Notes: generated by a model from the sequence alone, not told the origin. A stretch of DNA of 64,000 nucleotides from an uncultured Campylobacter sp. (GCF_937973075.1 NZ_CALBWL010000061.1:27709-91708); one strand, 5' to 3'; counted from the first letter of the stretch, positions 48,569-60,217 are shown. Numbers and translations are program-made.

Positions 48569-49419
48569 AAAGAGCGCTCGGGCGTGGGCTCGGTGCGATT
48601 TTAGACGACGTAGAAAGCTCCTATAACAGAGAGCTAGAAAGCGGAAATGCCGATAGTTTAGTTATCGAAATCGATGTCGATAAAATCGAGCCAAATCCAT
48701 ATCAACCGCGGCAGAGCTTCGATGAGGAGGCACTTAGGCAGCTGAGCGAAAGCATCGCCCGCCACGGGCTTATTCAGCCTATCATTGTTATTCAAAAAGA
48801 TGATTCTTATGTCCTTATCGCCGGCGAGCGACGTCTAAGAGCGACGAAGCTTTTGGGCGAGAGTAAAATCAAAGCCGTAGTCGCGGACATAAAATCTCAA
48901 AATTTAAGAGAGCTTGCCCTTATCGAAAATATCCAGCGTGAGGATCTAAATCCTATTGAGCTTGCTAAGTCCTATAAGGAGCTTATCGGTGAATATAGGA
49001 TCACGCAAGAGGAGTTAGCCGACATCATCAAAAAGTCCCGCACGCAGATTACCAATACGCTAAGGCTTTTAAATTTATGCTCCGAAGTGCAAGACGCCAT
49101 AAGCGCAGATAAAATTTCGCAAGGGCACGCCAAGATAATGGTTGGACTCGAAAAAGAGGATCAAATTTTAGCACTAAACACCATTTTAGGACAGCGTCTA
49201 AGCGTAAGAGATACCGAAACTTTAGTAAAAAAGCTCAAAGATAAAACCGTTCCGAAAGAGAAAAAGCCTGGCGCGGAATTTCAAAGCTTCAAGCCCGAGC
49301 TTTTAAAGCTAAAGGCCAAGCTTGATCAATTTGGTAAAATAAGTATCAAAGAGCGTAAAATTTCGATCGAATTTAGCGAAATTTTACAAATTTCCGAGTT
49401 TTTAAAGAAAATCGGATGA
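48556..49419 (+). CDS. parB: ParB/Spo0J chromosome-partitioning protein
   Basis: 287 residues. N-terminal ALGRGLGAILDD, then the CTPase/ParB box IDVDKIEPNPYQPRQSFDEEALRQLSESIARHGLIQPIIV and LIAGERRLRATKLLG. HTH part: REDLNPIELAKSYKELIGEYRITQEELADIIKKSRTQITNTLRLLNL. The C-terminal dimerisation part is Lys-rich. It overlaps parA by 13 bases. I did not find a canonical parS in the window. Confidence 0.96.
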   Translation: MGKVKRALGRGLGAILDDVESSYNRELESGNADSLVIEIDVDKIEPNPYQPRQSFDEEALRQLSESIARHGLIQPIIVIQKDDSYVLIAGERRLRATKLLGESKIKAVVADIKSQNLRELALIENIQREDLNPIELAKSYKELIGEYRITQEELADIIKKSRTQITNTLRLLNLCSEVQDAISADKISQGHAKIMVGLEKEDQILALNTILGQRLSVRDTETLVKKLKDKTVPKEKKPGAEFQSFKPELLKLKAKLDQFGKISIKERKISIEFSEILQISEFLKKIG

Positions 49420-49451
49420 TTTTTTATAGTGTATTTTAATTTTTCATATTG

Positions 49452-49457
49452 TAAAAT
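49452..49457 (+). promoter_or_regulatory. Candidate -10 (TAAAAT) of atp operon promoter
   Basis: TAAAAT in CATATTGTAAAATACGC, after a T-rich upstream run, 37 bases before the first atp gene. GGAGGAGG just before the ATG is an unusually strong RBS. Confidence 0.55.
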
Positions 49458-49493
49458 ACGCATTTTGTTTAAAACTAACCTGGAGGAGGTGCG

Positions 49494-49916
49494 ATGCTAG
49501 ACGTAAGTTTAACCGCCATGATAACGACCATCGTCGTATTTTTAGCTTTGATTTACTTCTTAAATATCAAGCTTTATAGACCGCTACTTTTGCATATGGA
49601 AAAGCGAGAGGCTATTATTAGAGAAGATGAGGCAAATGCGATGAAAAATGCACAGGATGCAGATGCCGATAAAGCAGAGATCGTAAGAATCATGGATGCT
49701 GCGAAGTTGCAAGCTGTTAAAATAAAGCAAGAGGCGATGGATAGCGCAAAGCAGGCTGCCGCCAGAGAAATAGCCGAGAAAAAAGCCGCGATGGAGGAGG
49801 ATTTTGATCAATTTTTAGGCGGTTTGGATGAGCAAAAACGTGGCCTAAAAAATGATTTGCAAGCCAAAATTCCGGAATTTAAAAATGCTCTAAGTACTGC
49901 CGTGGCTAAAGTATGA
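49494..49916 (+). CDS. atpF': ATP synthase F0 subunit b'
   Basis: 140 residues. An N-terminal membrane helix (MITTIVVFLALIYFLNIKLYRPL) is followed by a long charged coiled coil. It is shorter than the next gene's product and has no signal peptide, as for the b' subunit. It forms the peripheral stalk with subunit b. First gene of the operon b'-b-delta-alpha-gamma-beta-epsilon. The a and c subunits are not here; in Campylobacter they lie elsewhere. Confidence 0.92.
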   Translation: MLDVSLTAMITTIVVFLALIYFLNIKLYRPLLLHMEKREAIIREDEANAMKNAQDADADKAEIVRIMDAAKLQAVKIKQEAMDSAKQAAAREIAEKKAAMEEDFDQFLGGLDEQKRGLKNDLQAKIPEFKNALSTAVAKV

Positions 49917-49926
49917 GGATTTCAGT

Positions 49927-50442
49927 ATGAAAAAATATCTATTTTTATTTATAATTCCGGCGTTTGTTTTAGCAAGCGGTGGGCACGATGGAGTCAAAGA
50001 CTACGACGTGCTGTGGCGAAGCATAAATTTCATTTTGTTTTTCGGAATTTTGTTTTATCTTTTAAAAGGTCCCGCAAAAGCAGCATATCAAGGTAGAATC
50101 GACGGCATCGCATCTAGGCTTGAAGCTAATCAAAAAATTTTAAAAGAGTCTGCAGCTCGCAAGGAACAAGCTAAAAAAGATCTGCAAGATGCCAAGGTTC
50201 AAGGCGCAGCTTTAATCGAAACCGCTAAAAAAGAGATCGTGTTCGCTGCCGAAAAGATAAAAAATGCAACCGAGCAGGAGATTGCGAATTTGCAAAAATC
50301 TTTCGACGAACAGAAAAGCTTTGAGGCGCGCAAGATCAAAAAAGAGGTCGTAAGCGAGATAATGGATGACGTTTTTACATCGGATGACATTAAATTCGGT
50401 CAAGATAAGCTGGTTAAAATCGTAGATAAAAAGGTCGGATGA
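49927..50442 (+). CDS. atpF: ATP synthase F0 subunit b
   Basis: 171 residues. A cleavable-looking N terminus (KKYLFLFIIPAFVLASGGHDG) precedes a membrane helix (WRSINFILFFGILFYLL) and then a coiled coil (AARKEQAKKDLQDAKVQGAALIETAKKEI). The signal-like first segment is known from epsilonproteobacterial b subunits. Ten bases after b'; its stop overlaps atpH. Confidence 0.93.
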   Translation: MKKYLFLFIIPAFVLASGGHDGVKDYDVLWRSINFILFFGILFYLLKGPAKAAYQGRIDGIASRLEANQKILKESAARKEQAKKDLQDAKVQGAALIETAKKEIVFAAEKIKNATEQEIANLQKSFDEQKSFEARKIKKEVVSEIMDDVFTSDDIKFGQDKLVKIVDKKVG

Positions 50443-50972
50443 TGATAAATAACACCTCAAAAAGATATGTAAACGCCCTTATACTGAGCTATAAAAAAGA
50501 TGAACTAGGCTCTGTTTTGCAGACGCTCGAGAGCGTCGCGAGCGCATTTAGAATTCCAAAATTCCAAGATATTGTAAAATCTCCGACGCTAAAAGAGGAA
50601 TCCAAAGTGGAACTTATTGCGTCGTTTATAAAAAATCCAAGCGAAAAAATCGTAAATTTTATTAAACTCCTAGCCAAAAATAGGCGTATTGCGCTAATCC
50701 CGCAGATAGTTGAGGAACTGCGCAAGAATATTGCGGCGCTGGATAATAAATACTTAGGTAAAATTTATTCCGCTACCGAAATAGACGTCGCGAAAATAAA
50801 AGAGCTAGAGGCTAAAATTTCAAAGAAATTTAATGCAGATATTACCCTACAACCCGTTAAAAGTGAGCTTGAGGGCATTAAGATCGAAGTAGAGGATCTT
50901 GGATTTGAGATTAGTTTTTCAGTTGATAGATTGAAACAAAAAATGAGCGAATATATTTTAAAAGCAATTTAA
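50439..50972 (+). CDS. atpH: ATP synthase F1 subunit delta
   Basis: 177 residues joining the peripheral stalk to F1. The N-terminal helical bundle reads NTSKRYVNALI...ASAFRIPKFQDIVKSPTLKEESKVELI and the C-terminal part TLQPVKSELEGIKIEVEDLGFEISFSVDRLKQKM. Start ATG 50439 or 50442; both overlap the atpF stop. Confidence 0.94.
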   Translation: MMINNTSKRYVNALILSYKKDELGSVLQTLESVASAFRIPKFQDIVKSPTLKEESKVELIASFIKNPSEKIVNFIKLLAKNRRIALIPQIVEELRKNIAALDNKYLGKIYSATEIDVAKIKELEAKISKKFNADITLQPVKSELEGIKIEVEDLGFEISFSVDRLKQKMSEYILKAI

Positions 50973-50983
50973 AGGAGTAAAGC

Positions 50984-52498
50984 GTGGGTGCGAAAATTAA
51001 GGCAGACGAAATCAGCAGCATAATCAAAGAGCGAATCGAAAATTTCGATCTTAGCGTTGATATCGAAGAAACCGGTAAGGTCGTTTCGGTCGCAGATGGC
51101 GTTGCTAATGTTTACGGCTTAAAAAACGTAATGGCTAACGAGATGGTCGAATTCGAAAACGGAGCTCGTGGTATCGCGTTAAATTTAGAGGAGAGCAGTG
51201 TCGGCATCGTTATTTTAGGCGATACTAGCGGTATTAACGAAGGTGGTAGCGTTAAAAGATTGGGTAAGCTTTTGCGCGTTCCGGTAGGTGATGCCCTAAT
51301 AGGTCGCGTGGTAAACGCTCTAGGCGAGCCGATCGACGGCAAAGGCGCGATAGAGACCAGCGATACTAGATTTGTCGAAGAAAAGGCCAAAGGCATCATG
51401 GCTCGTAAATCCGTCCACGAACCGCTTCAAACCGGTCTTAAAGCGATAGACGCGCTAGTGCCGATCGGTCGCGGACAGCGCGAGCTCATCATCGGCGACC
51501 GCCAAACAGGAAAAACCACCGTTGCTGTTGATACTATCATCAATCAAAAGGGCCAAGATGTCATCTGCATATACGTAGCAATCGGCCAGAAGCAATCTAC
51601 CGTCGCGCAAGTCGTTAAAAAGCTTGAAGAATACGGTGCGATGGATTATACAATCGTAGTTGCAGCCGGTGCTAGCGAGGCGGCCGCGCTTCAGTATTTG
51701 GCTCCGTATTCAGGCTGCACCATGGGAGAGTATTTCAGAGATAACTCCCGCCACGCGCTTATCATCTACGATGATCTTAGCAAACACGCGGTCGCATATC
51801 GAGAGATGTCACTTATTTTGCGTCGCCCGCCGGGACGCGAGGCGTATCCTGGCGACGTATTTTATCTACATTCCCGTTTGCTTGAGCGCGCTAGCAAACT
51901 AAGCGATGCACTCGGTGCAGGTAGCCTAACGGCGCTTCCTATCATCGAGACGCAGGCAGGCGACGTTTCGGCGTATATCCCTACAAACGTCATCTCTATC
52001 ACCGACGGTCAAATTTTCCTAGAATCTGGTCTATTTAACTCTGGAATTCGTCCTGCGATCAACGTGGGTCTATCCGTTAGCCGCGTCGGTGGTTCCGCGC
52101 AGATTAAAGCGATCAAAAAGGTCTCGGGAACCTTGCGCCTAGATCTCGCTCAATACCGTGAGCTTCAGGCGTTTGCGCAGTTTGCGAGCGATTTGGACGA
52201 GAGCAGCCGTAAGCAGCTGGATCGCGGACAAAGAATGGTCGAAATTTTAAAGCAACCTCCTTATTCGCCGCTTCCGGTCGAAAATCAAGTGGTCATCATC
52301 TTTGCGGGAAGCCGCGGATTTTTGGACGATGTGCCTACGAGCTCTATTGGCAAATTTGAAGCTGAGCTATATCCATATATCGAGGCGAAATATCCTGATA
52401 TTTTTGAAGAGATTAGAAGTAAAAAGACCATCGAGAAAGATTTGGAAGAAAATTTAATCAAGGCTCTAAATGACTTTAAAGCGACCTTTGCCGCTTAA
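50984..52498 (+). CDS. atpA: ATP synthase F1 subunit alpha
   Basis: 504 residues from GTG 50984 (AAAGGAG upstream). P-loop [15 protein letters not shown], catalytic-site arginine region [18 protein letters not shown], and [23 protein letters not shown]. Non-catalytic nucleotide-binding subunit of F1 that completes the catalytic sites of beta. Confidence 0.98.
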   Translation: MGAKIKADEISSIIKERIENFDLSVDIEETGKVVSVADGVANVYGLKNVMANEMVEFENGARGIALNLEESSVGIVILGDTSGINEGGSVKRLGKLLRVPVGDALIGRVVNALGEPIDGKGAIETSDTRFVEEKAKGIMARKSVHEPLQTGLKAIDALVPIGRGQRELIIGDRQTGKTTVAVDTIINQKGQDVICIYVAIGQKQSTVAQVVKKLEEYGAMDYTIVVAAGASEAAALQYLAPYSGCTMGEYFRDNSRHALIIYDDLSKHAVAYREMSLILRRPPGREAYPGDVFYLHSRLLERASKLSDALGAGSLTALPIIETQAGDVSAYIPTNVISITDGQIFLESGLFNSGIRPAINVGLSVSRVGGSAQIKAIKKVSGTLRLDLAQYRELQAFAQFASDLDESSRKQLDRGQRMVEILKQPPYSPLPVENQVVIIFAGSRGFLDDVPTSSIGKFEAELYPYIEAKYPDIFEEIRSKKTIEKDLEENLIKALNDFKATFAA

Positions 52499-52510
52499 AA
52501 GGGCTAAATT

Positions 52511-54828
<2,318 letters not shown>

Positions 54829-54838
54829 GAATTTTAAG

Positions 54839-55243
54839 ATGAAAGAATTTTTGCTTTTAGATATCGTTACGCCCGAAGGGATGGTCTTTTCGGGTGAGGT
54901 TAAATCCGTCCAACTCCCTGGCATCACCGGTGAGATGGGCGTTTTACCTGGGCATGCGAGTTTGCTAACGGGACTTAAAGACAAAAGCGAAGGCGGAGTC
55001 GTTGAGATCGTAGATAAAGATGGCAAAAAGCAGCTTGTTTTGGTAAACGACGGATTTTTGGAAGTTACCGAAGAAAAAACTACTATTCTAGCCACTCAAG
55101 CCGTAGCTATCGGAGGTGATAGCGAAAGCGCCGTAGCGAAGTCTTTGCAGCGCGCCAAAGATATGCTTGCGTCCATTAGCTCCGATGCGGCAAATTCCGC
55201 AGCGATAATGGCTAGAGTCGACGAATTCGCAAGGCAAAGTTAA
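54839..55243 (+). CDS. atpC: ATP synthase F1 subunit epsilon
   Basis: 134 residues. Beta-sandwich LLDIVTPEGMVFSGEVKSVQLPGITGEMGVLPGHASLLTGL, then a C-terminal helical segment (AKSLQRAKDMLASISSDAAN). It brakes ATP hydrolysis in the rotor. Followed after two bases by tolQ. Confidence 0.95.
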   Translation: MKEFLLLDIVTPEGMVFSGEVKSVQLPGITGEMGVLPGHASLLTGLKDKSEGGVVEIVDKDGKKQLVLVNDGFLEVTEEKTTILATQAVAIGGDSESAVAKSLQRAKDMLASISSDAANSAAIMARVDEFARQS

Positions 55244-55245
55244 AT

Positions 55246-55821
55246 ATGCTAGATCTAATTTTAAGTTATTTTACGAGAAGCACGTTCATTACGATATTCG
55301 TGCTTTCTTGGTTATCCGTCTATTTTGTCGTTACTTTTACGATTTTGATCTCCAGATTTGTAGGGCTTAGTGCGTGGCAACACCGCGAAGCAAAAGCACT
55401 CGAATCCTTGCTGATGGGCGGTAGGATTTCGCTTTCGGGCTCTATTTTTCAAAAAGTAAATACCGATAAAATTTCAAAAGAAGCCTTGGAAATTTATAAA
55501 GGCAAGGCCGAACGCGACTCCACTAGCGGACTTACCTGGCTATCTATCGTCGCCTCTACTTCGCCATTTATCGGGTTATTTGGTACGGTCGTTAGCATAC
55601 TTCACACATTTTCCAAGCTCGGCGGTGGGAATTCCGGCATCGATACTATCGCTCCTGCGATCAGTGAGGCGCTAGTTGCCACAGGATGTGGAATTTTTGT
55701 AGCGATCCCTGCATACACCTTCAGCTTACTTATAAAACGCAAAGCATACGAAGTTATGAGCATTATAAATCGTACAGCGGATATTTTGCTATTTAAAGCA
55801 AACACTGGAAAAGCTATTTAA
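55246..55821 (+). CDS. tolQ: TolQ/ExbB-family proton channel subunit
   Basis: 191 residues with three membrane helices: about 13-35 (TFITIFVLSWLSVYFVVTFTILI), about 100-120 (LTWLSIVASTSPFIGLFGTVVSILHTF) and about 145-170. The conserved P-x-IGLFGTV and GTSEALVATGCGIFVAIPA-like (SEALVATGCGIFVAIPAY) signatures are present. With TolR it converts proton flow into motion of TolA. Position between atpC and tolR-tolA-tolB-pal assigns it to Tol rather than TonB. Confidence 0.92.
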   Translation: MLDLILSYFTRSTFITIFVLSWLSVYFVVTFTILISRFVGLSAWQHREAKALESLLMGGRISLSGSIFQKVNTDKISKEALEIYKGKAERDSTSGLTWLSIVASTSPFIGLFGTVVSILHTFSKLGGGNSGIDTIAPAISEALVATGCGIFVAIPAYTFSLLIKRKAYEVMSIINRTADILLFKANTGKAI

Positions 55822-56219
55822 TGTATAATTTCGACGAAAATCCAGAGTTAAATATCACTCCGCTCGTCGATATTATGCTTGTTTTGCTAGCGATTTTAAT
55901 GGTCGCGCAAACGGCGATTATCTACGATGAGAAGATCGAACTGCCTAGCGGCTCAAAAGCACAGGTTTCGGAAAATACCGCAGAATTCTTGCTTGTGCGT
56001 ATCGGCGAAGATCGCAAGGTTTATATCGACAAAAGCTCGATGAACCTAGTTGAATTCCCGGATAATCTCGTGCTGCTTAAAGGCACCGGCAAGTATAGCT
56101 TGGAAAAACCCGTCTATATCCAAGCCGATAAGAGACTCGTTTACGACGATGTGATGTTTGTCTTAAAGAGCTTAAAGCAAGCGGGTTTTACAAAAGTCGC
56201 GCTTCAAACAAATGGCTAA
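55821..56219 (+). CDS. tolR: TolR/ExbD-family protein
   Basis: 132 residues. One membrane helix near the N terminus with the essential Asp (ELNITPLVDIMLVLLAILMVAQ), then a periplasmic domain (VYIQADKRLVYDDVMFVLKSLKQAGFTKVALQT). Overlaps tolQ by one base and tolA by eight, so stoichiometric expression is likely. Confidence 0.93.
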   Translation: MYNFDENPELNITPLVDIMLVLLAILMVAQTAIIYDEKIELPSGSKAQVSENTAEFLLVRIGEDRKVYIDKSSMNLVEFPDNLVLLKGTGKYSLEKPVYIQADKRLVYDDVMFVLKSLKQAGFTKVALQTNG

Positions 56220-57192
56220 TTATTCAAATTTTACGGGGGTTAAATACGATAATTTTAAATCGTTTTTAATCGCCCTTTTTGCCTATCTGCTGGTGATTTT
56301 TGTTCTTTTATATCAAATTTCAAAGCCGCAGGAAAAATTTAAAAAATATACTGACAATCCCAACGATTATATGGATGTTACTTTTGATTTCGAAATAGAT
56401 GATAAACTTCCGTCTGCGCCTGAAATCGCTAAAGAAACAAAGCAAGGCGAGTTTGAAAATAAGAATGTGAAGGATGTGCCGGAGGATAAAATTAAGACTA
56501 CGGCGCAAGTAGTTCCGCCACCTCCGGTGCAGGCGAAGCCAAAAGAGCCCGAAAAGCCGAAGGAAGAGCCGAAGCCGGAACCTAAAAAGGACGAGCCTAA
56601 GGCTGAGCCCAAAAAAGAGGAGCCCAAGCCCGAGCCTAAGTTGGAAGATAAACCTTCCGAAAAAGTAGTAGAGAAAAAAGAGGAAGCTAAGTCGGAGCCA
56701 AAAAAAGAGGAAAAACCGAGCTTGAGCGATCTTTTTTCGGATACGACTAAGGACAATAAGAAGCTTGAGGAGAGCGCTAAAGCTAGCGACGCCGTTCAGA
56801 GTAACAAAAAGTCCGATAAAGAAACCGCCACCTCTAGTGCTAAGGATAAAGCGGCATCTAAAAATGCTGTGGTCAAATCCGATAAGCTTGGCGGCAGGAC
56901 GCAAAGGACGGGCGAGTATAACGCTTATTACGGCGCTATCGAGAAGAAGCTTCAGGTTCTATGGAGCAGATATGTGGCGACCGCGAAGGACGACGCAAGG
57001 ATTAAGATAGTCTTTGGCGCAGATGGGCGAGTGGCAGATTATACTATTATAGAGCTGGGGCGAGAGACTGAATTTAATCAGAAGTTGCGAGACTTTTTGG
57101 ATAATCTATCGACTCAGACTTTCCCGAAGTCTCCCGACGGAGCGTCGCATGAGATTGATACTAGGATGTCCGACGTGATGAAGACAAATTAG
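56212..57192 (+). CDS. tolA: TolA-like envelope-spanning protein
   Basis: 326 residues. Membrane anchor about 18-38 (FLIALFAYLLVIFVLLYQI), then a Pro/Lys/Glu-rich rod (about 95-185: repeated PKEEPKPEPKK units) and a Ser/Lys linker. The C-terminal TolA/TonB-type domain (about 235-326) reads AYYGAIEKKLQVLWSRYVATAKDDARIKIVFGADGRVADYTI. It bridges the inner membrane motor to Pal/TolB at the outer membrane during division. Confidence 0.88.
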   Translation: MANYSNFTGVKYDNFKSFLIALFAYLLVIFVLLYQISKPQEKFKKYTDNPNDYMDVTFDFEIDDKLPSAPEIAKETKQGEFENKNVKDVPEDKIKTTAQVVPPPPVQAKPKEPEKPKEEPKPEPKKDEPKAEPKKEEPKPEPKLEDKPSEKVVEKKEEAKSEPKKEEKPSLSDLFSDTTKDNKKLEESAKASDAVQSNKKSDKETATSSAKDKAASKNAVVKSDKLGGRTQRTGEYNAYYGAIEKKLQVLWSRYVATAKDDARIKIVFGADGRVADYTIIELGRETEFNQKLRDFLDNLSTQTFPKSPDGASHEIDTRMSDVMKTN

Positions 57193-57210
57193 AATTCGTA
57201 AGGGAAAAAA

Positions 57211-57624
57211 GTGAAGAGACTTTTTTGTATTTTTGCGTTTTGCTGTATGCTTTTTGCAAAGGATGTGGATTCTGCTAAAAATTCTACCTCTTCAAATTTA
57301 AACATCGAAATTCAAAATTCCTATAAAATTGAGATTTATTATAATGATGTTAAAAAACAGCTGGGTTATTTGTGGCGGGCGCAAAAAATGACCCCTGCTG
57401 AAGGTAGCGTGCTGCTCAATGTAAGCTTAAGTGCTGATGGGAAAGTTATTGATTATAGCACAGATTATTTGGAGGGGGATGAAATATTCCGCAAAAAACT
57501 TAAGAACTTTTTGGTGAGGCTTCCGAAACAACGCTTTGCAAAAGCGCCAGACAACGAGCCTCGTAAATTTGGGATTTCTTTAAAATATAATGTTAAGTCA
57601 GATCAAATTAAGGAGAAAAGATGA
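57211..57624 (+). CDS. Secreted stand-alone TolA C-terminal-domain paralogue
   Basis: 137 residues from GTG 57211 (AAGGG upstream). The signal peptide MKRLFCIFAFCCMLFAK is followed directly by one domain that aligns with the C-terminal domain of the adjacent TolA: YYNDVKKQLGYLWRAQ against YYGAIEKKLQVLWSRY, LSADGKVIDYST against FGADGRVADYTI, and FRKKLKNFLVRLPKQRFAKAPD against FNQKLRDFLDNLSTQTFPKSPD. It has no membrane anchor and no rod. It lies between tolA and tolB, overlapping tolB by ATGA. It could bind TolB or Pal as a soluble competitor or adaptor; this is inference. Likely a tandem duplication. Confidence 0.82.
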   Translation: MKRLFCIFAFCCMLFAKDVDSAKNSTSSNLNIEIQNSYKIEIYYNDVKKQLGYLWRAQKMTPAEGSVLLNVSLSADGKVIDYSTDYLEGDEIFRKKLKNFLVRLPKQRFAKAPDNEPRKFGISLKYNVKSDQIKEKR

Positions 57625-58868
57625 AGAAACTACTTTTGATTCTTGCATTTTGTAGTAGCATTTTCGCGGCAGATGCGACTATGTCTATCGTAAACGAAGG
57701 GGTAAATCTACCTAAAATCGTCGTTCAGGATGCATCGAACCTTGCAAATTCAGAATTTGGCAACAAATTCTTTAAACTTATGGTGGGCGATCTAAAGGTC
57801 GGCGCGACTTTTGAAGTCAGCGACGAGTATCTACAAAGCAGCTATGATGCGGGTGCTTCCGATAATCTAGGCTCTAGCGGTGCCGCTCTTATCGTGCGTT
57901 ACGCGGTAAGTGATAAAAGCTCGCCGATGAGCCTAAAAGCCAAAGTGCTCGAGGCGAACAGCGGCAGGGTGATGTACGAGAAGAGCTTTACGCTTTCAAA
58001 TGCCGAGAAATATCCATTTTTAGCACACATGGCGGTATCTGAAATCGTCAAGCAGCTAGGGTACTCAAACGTCGATTGGATGAAGGAGATGATTTTGCTC
58101 TCTCGCTATACTTCGACGCGCGAGAGCGAGATTATGGTGGCGGATTATACGCTTACCTATCAGCAGGTGGTGCTTCGTGGCGGATTAAATATCTTCCCTA
58201 AATGGGCAAGTGCAGCGCAGAACGAATTTTATTACACCTACTATGTCAATAAAAATACGCCCGCTATCTATAAATTTAATCTATCCAATGGTAGCAAGAG
58301 TAAAATTTTTACCGGTCACGGCATGACAATAGCTTCAGATGTAAGCGCCGACGGCAGAAAGCTTTTAATCACCAATGCGCCTAAAGATCAACCCGATATT
58401 TATTTGTATGATATAGCCTCGGGCAGCGCTAAACAGATTACTGATTACGCTGGCATTGATGTAAATGGAAATTTTATCGACGGCGATTCGCGCATAGCTT
58501 TTGTTAGCGACCGTCTGGGTTATCCAAACGTATTTGCCACTAGCATAAACGGCGGCAACGTTCAGCAGCTCGTCTATCATGGCAAAAACAATAACTCCAT
58601 CAGCACAAATGGCAATTACGTTACTTACTCTAGTCGCGATGGCGGGGGCGGATTTAATATATATTTAATCTCAACTCAAACCGATATGATTCGCCAGTTA
58701 ACGGCTAGCGGCAAAAATATGTTTCCTAGATTTTCTAGCGATGGCGGTAGCATTATGTTTATCAAGCAAGACGGCGGCGGAAGCTCGGTAGGTATTATCA
58801 GAGTTAACGAGAATAAAAGTTTTCAATTTCCGTTAAGAGTGGGTAAAATTCAATCGGTTGATTGGTAA
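57621..58868 (+). CDS. tolB: Tol-Pal system beta-propeller protein TolB
   Basis: 415 residues with signal peptide MKKLLLILAFCSSIFAAD. The N-terminal domain reads KIVVQDASN...LKAKVLEANSGRVMYEKSFTLSNAEKYPFLAHMAVSEIVKQLG. The C-terminal propeller has WD40-like TolB repeats: GMTIASDVSADGRKLLITNAPKDQPDIYLYDIASG, DGDSRIAFVSDRLGYPNVFATSINGG and NMFPRFSSDGGSIMFIKQDGG. A periplasmic partner of Pal and TolA. Confidence 0.94.
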   Translation: MKKLLLILAFCSSIFAADATMSIVNEGVNLPKIVVQDASNLANSEFGNKFFKLMVGDLKVGATFEVSDEYLQSSYDAGASDNLGSSGAALIVRYAVSDKSSPMSLKAKVLEANSGRVMYEKSFTLSNAEKYPFLAHMAVSEIVKQLGYSNVDWMKEMILLSRYTSTRESEIMVADYTLTYQQVVLRGGLNIFPKWASAAQNEFYYTYYVNKNTPAIYKFNLSNGSKSKIFTGHGMTIASDVSADGRKLLITNAPKDQPDIYLYDIASGSAKQITDYAGIDVNGNFIDGDSRIAFVSDRLGYPNVFATSINGGNVQQLVYHGKNNNSISTNGNYVTYSSRDGGGGFNIYLISTQTDMIRQLTASGKNMFPRFSSDGGSIMFIKQDGGGSSVGIIRVNENKSFQFPLRVGKIQSVDW

Positions 58869-58888
58869 AATATTAAAAAATCTCGTGA

Positions 58889-58894
58889 TATAAT
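58889..58894 (+). promoter_or_regulatory. -10 element (TATAAT) of pal promoter
   Basis: TATAAT in the 55-base gap between tolB and pal, then a T8 run and GAAAGGAT before the ATG. An internal promoter giving extra pal expression is likely. Confidence 0.68.
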
Positions 58895-58923
58895 GACTTC
58901 AATTTTTTTTGAAAGGATAGAAA

Positions 58924-59397
58924 ATGAAACATTTAGTTTTATCTTCGATAGCAGTTGCTGCTCTATTATTGAGCGGTTGTTCTAAAAAGACCCCAGAGGC
59001 CGATACTACAAGCACAAGTAATGCAGATAGACTAGCTGCTTTGGCATCTCAGATCCAAAGTGAAGTTGGCACTGTTTATTTCGACTTTGATAAATTTAAT
59101 ATTAGAGCCGATCAACAAGGCACAATCAATAATAACGCAGCTCTATTCAACCAAGCAGGGGCAGAGTCTCTAACTGTTAAAGTTGAGGGTAACTGCGATG
59201 AGTGGGGTTCTGATGAGTACAACTATGCTCTTGGTCTAAAGAGAGCTACTGCAGCTAAAGACGCATTGGTTGCTCAAGGCGTAAATGAGAGCAGAATTTC
59301 CGTAGTAAGCTACGGCGAGAGCAATATGGCTTGCACAGAGCATTCTAAAGAGTGCGACGCTCAAAATAGACGCGATGAATTCAAAGTTGGATTCTAA
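58924..59397 (+). CDS. pal: Peptidoglycan-associated lipoprotein Pal
   Basis: 157 residues; the signal ends in lipobox LLLSGC (Cys about 19). The OmpA-like domain from about 50 reads VGTVYFDFDKFNIRADQQG, VEGNCDEWGSDEYNYALGLKRATAAKDALV and RISVVSYGESNMACTEHSKECDAQNRRDEF (peptidoglycan-binding NxxLSxxRA-like and NRR). Outer membrane anchor of the Tol-Pal system. Its last bases overlap an alternative cpoB start. Confidence 0.96.
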   Translation: MKHLVLSSIAVAALLLSGCSKKTPEADTTSTSNADRLAALASQIQSEVGTVYFDFDKFNIRADQQGTINNNAALFNQAGAESLTVKVEGNCDEWGSDEYNYALGLKRATAAKDALVAQGVNESRISVVSYGESNMACTEHSKECDAQNRRDEFKVGF

Positions 59398-59398
59398 T

Positions 59399-60217
59399 TT
59401 GAAATTTAAAAATTTCACGGTGGCGGCTCTTTGTGGAGTCGCCACTTTTTTAAATGCAGAAACTTCTGCATTTGATGCTGGCAATATTGATTCAGGTAGC
59501 TCTTATGGACTAACCGAAAACGAACAAGTATTGCGCGATAACCGCAAGCGTATAAGCGAGATGCAAACTAGCGTAGATAATACACGCGAGAGTGTCGAAG
59601 GTTTGCGAAGCGTTTTTGAAGGAACAAATTCTAAAATTTCGAACCTGGAAAACAGGGTGGCGGATCTAGAAATTCGTACTACGGGCAAAAGCCAAGGCAA
59701 CAGCGAGCTAGATCAGATGAAACGAGATATCGCAACTATAAAAGCCCAAATCGCTGAAATCAATAAAAAATTAGGTAGCGGCGGCAGCGTAAAAAAAAAC
59801 GCTGAATTAGACGCAGGCACTGCTTCAGTCCCTGCTAGTACAAAATCAGACTCCGATTTTAAATCAAAAGATCAGTCTTCAGTATTGAAAGAGGCTGACA
59901 CTTTATATGCCAAAAAAGACTATTCCGGCGCAAAAGAGCGCTACAATTATTTAGTATCTAAAAATTACAAGCCCGCTAAGGCAAACTATATGCTGGGCGA
60001 AATTTCATATTTTTCCGGCTCATACGCAGAAGCGATAAACTACTACAAAAAGAGTATCTCGCACAATGAGAGCCAAGACTACACCCCAAAACTTCTTTAT
60101 CACACCGCGATCAGCTTCGATAAGATCGGCGATAAAGACAGCGCAGATAAATTCTACAAAGCGCTAAAGGCTTCATACCCGGATTCCAAAGAAGCTAAAG
60201 CCGCGCCCACTAGATAA
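59399..60217 (+). CDS. cpoB: CpoB/YbgF-like periplasmic TPR protein
   Basis: About 272 residues from TTG 59399, which gives a clean signal peptide (MKFKNFTVAALCGVATFLNA). An ATG at 59375 inside pal is the alternative. An N-terminal coiled coil (about 45-125: RISEMQTSVDNTRESVEGLRSV...NSELDQMKRDIATIKAQIAEINKKL) precedes a linker and TPR repeats in the C-terminal half (ADTLYAKKDYSGAKERYNYLVSKNYKPAKANYMLGEISYFSGSYAEAINYYKKSIS). CpoB coordinates Tol motion with peptidoglycan synthesis. Confidence 0.9.
   Translation: MKFKNFTVAALCGVATFLNAETSAFDAGNIDSGSSYGLTENEQVLRDNRKRISEMQTSVDNTRESVEGLRSVFEGTNSKISNLENRVADLEIRTTGKSQGNSELDQMKRDIATIKAQIAEINKKLGSGGSVKKNAELDAGTASVPASTKSDSDFKSKDQSSVLKEADTLYAKKDYSGAKERYNYLVSKNYKPAKANYMLGEISYFSGSYAEAINYYKKSISHNESQDYTPKLLYHTAISFDKIGDKDSADKFYKALKASYPDSKEAKAAPTR

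Noticed and set aside
47777..49419. Search for parS near parAB
   Set aside because: No sequence close to the GTTTCACGTGAAAC-type consensus was noticed in the window.
56320..56904. 194-residue Phe/Leu/Arg-rich frame antisense to tolA
   Set aside because: Arises from the Pro/Lys/Glu repeats of TolA read backwards.
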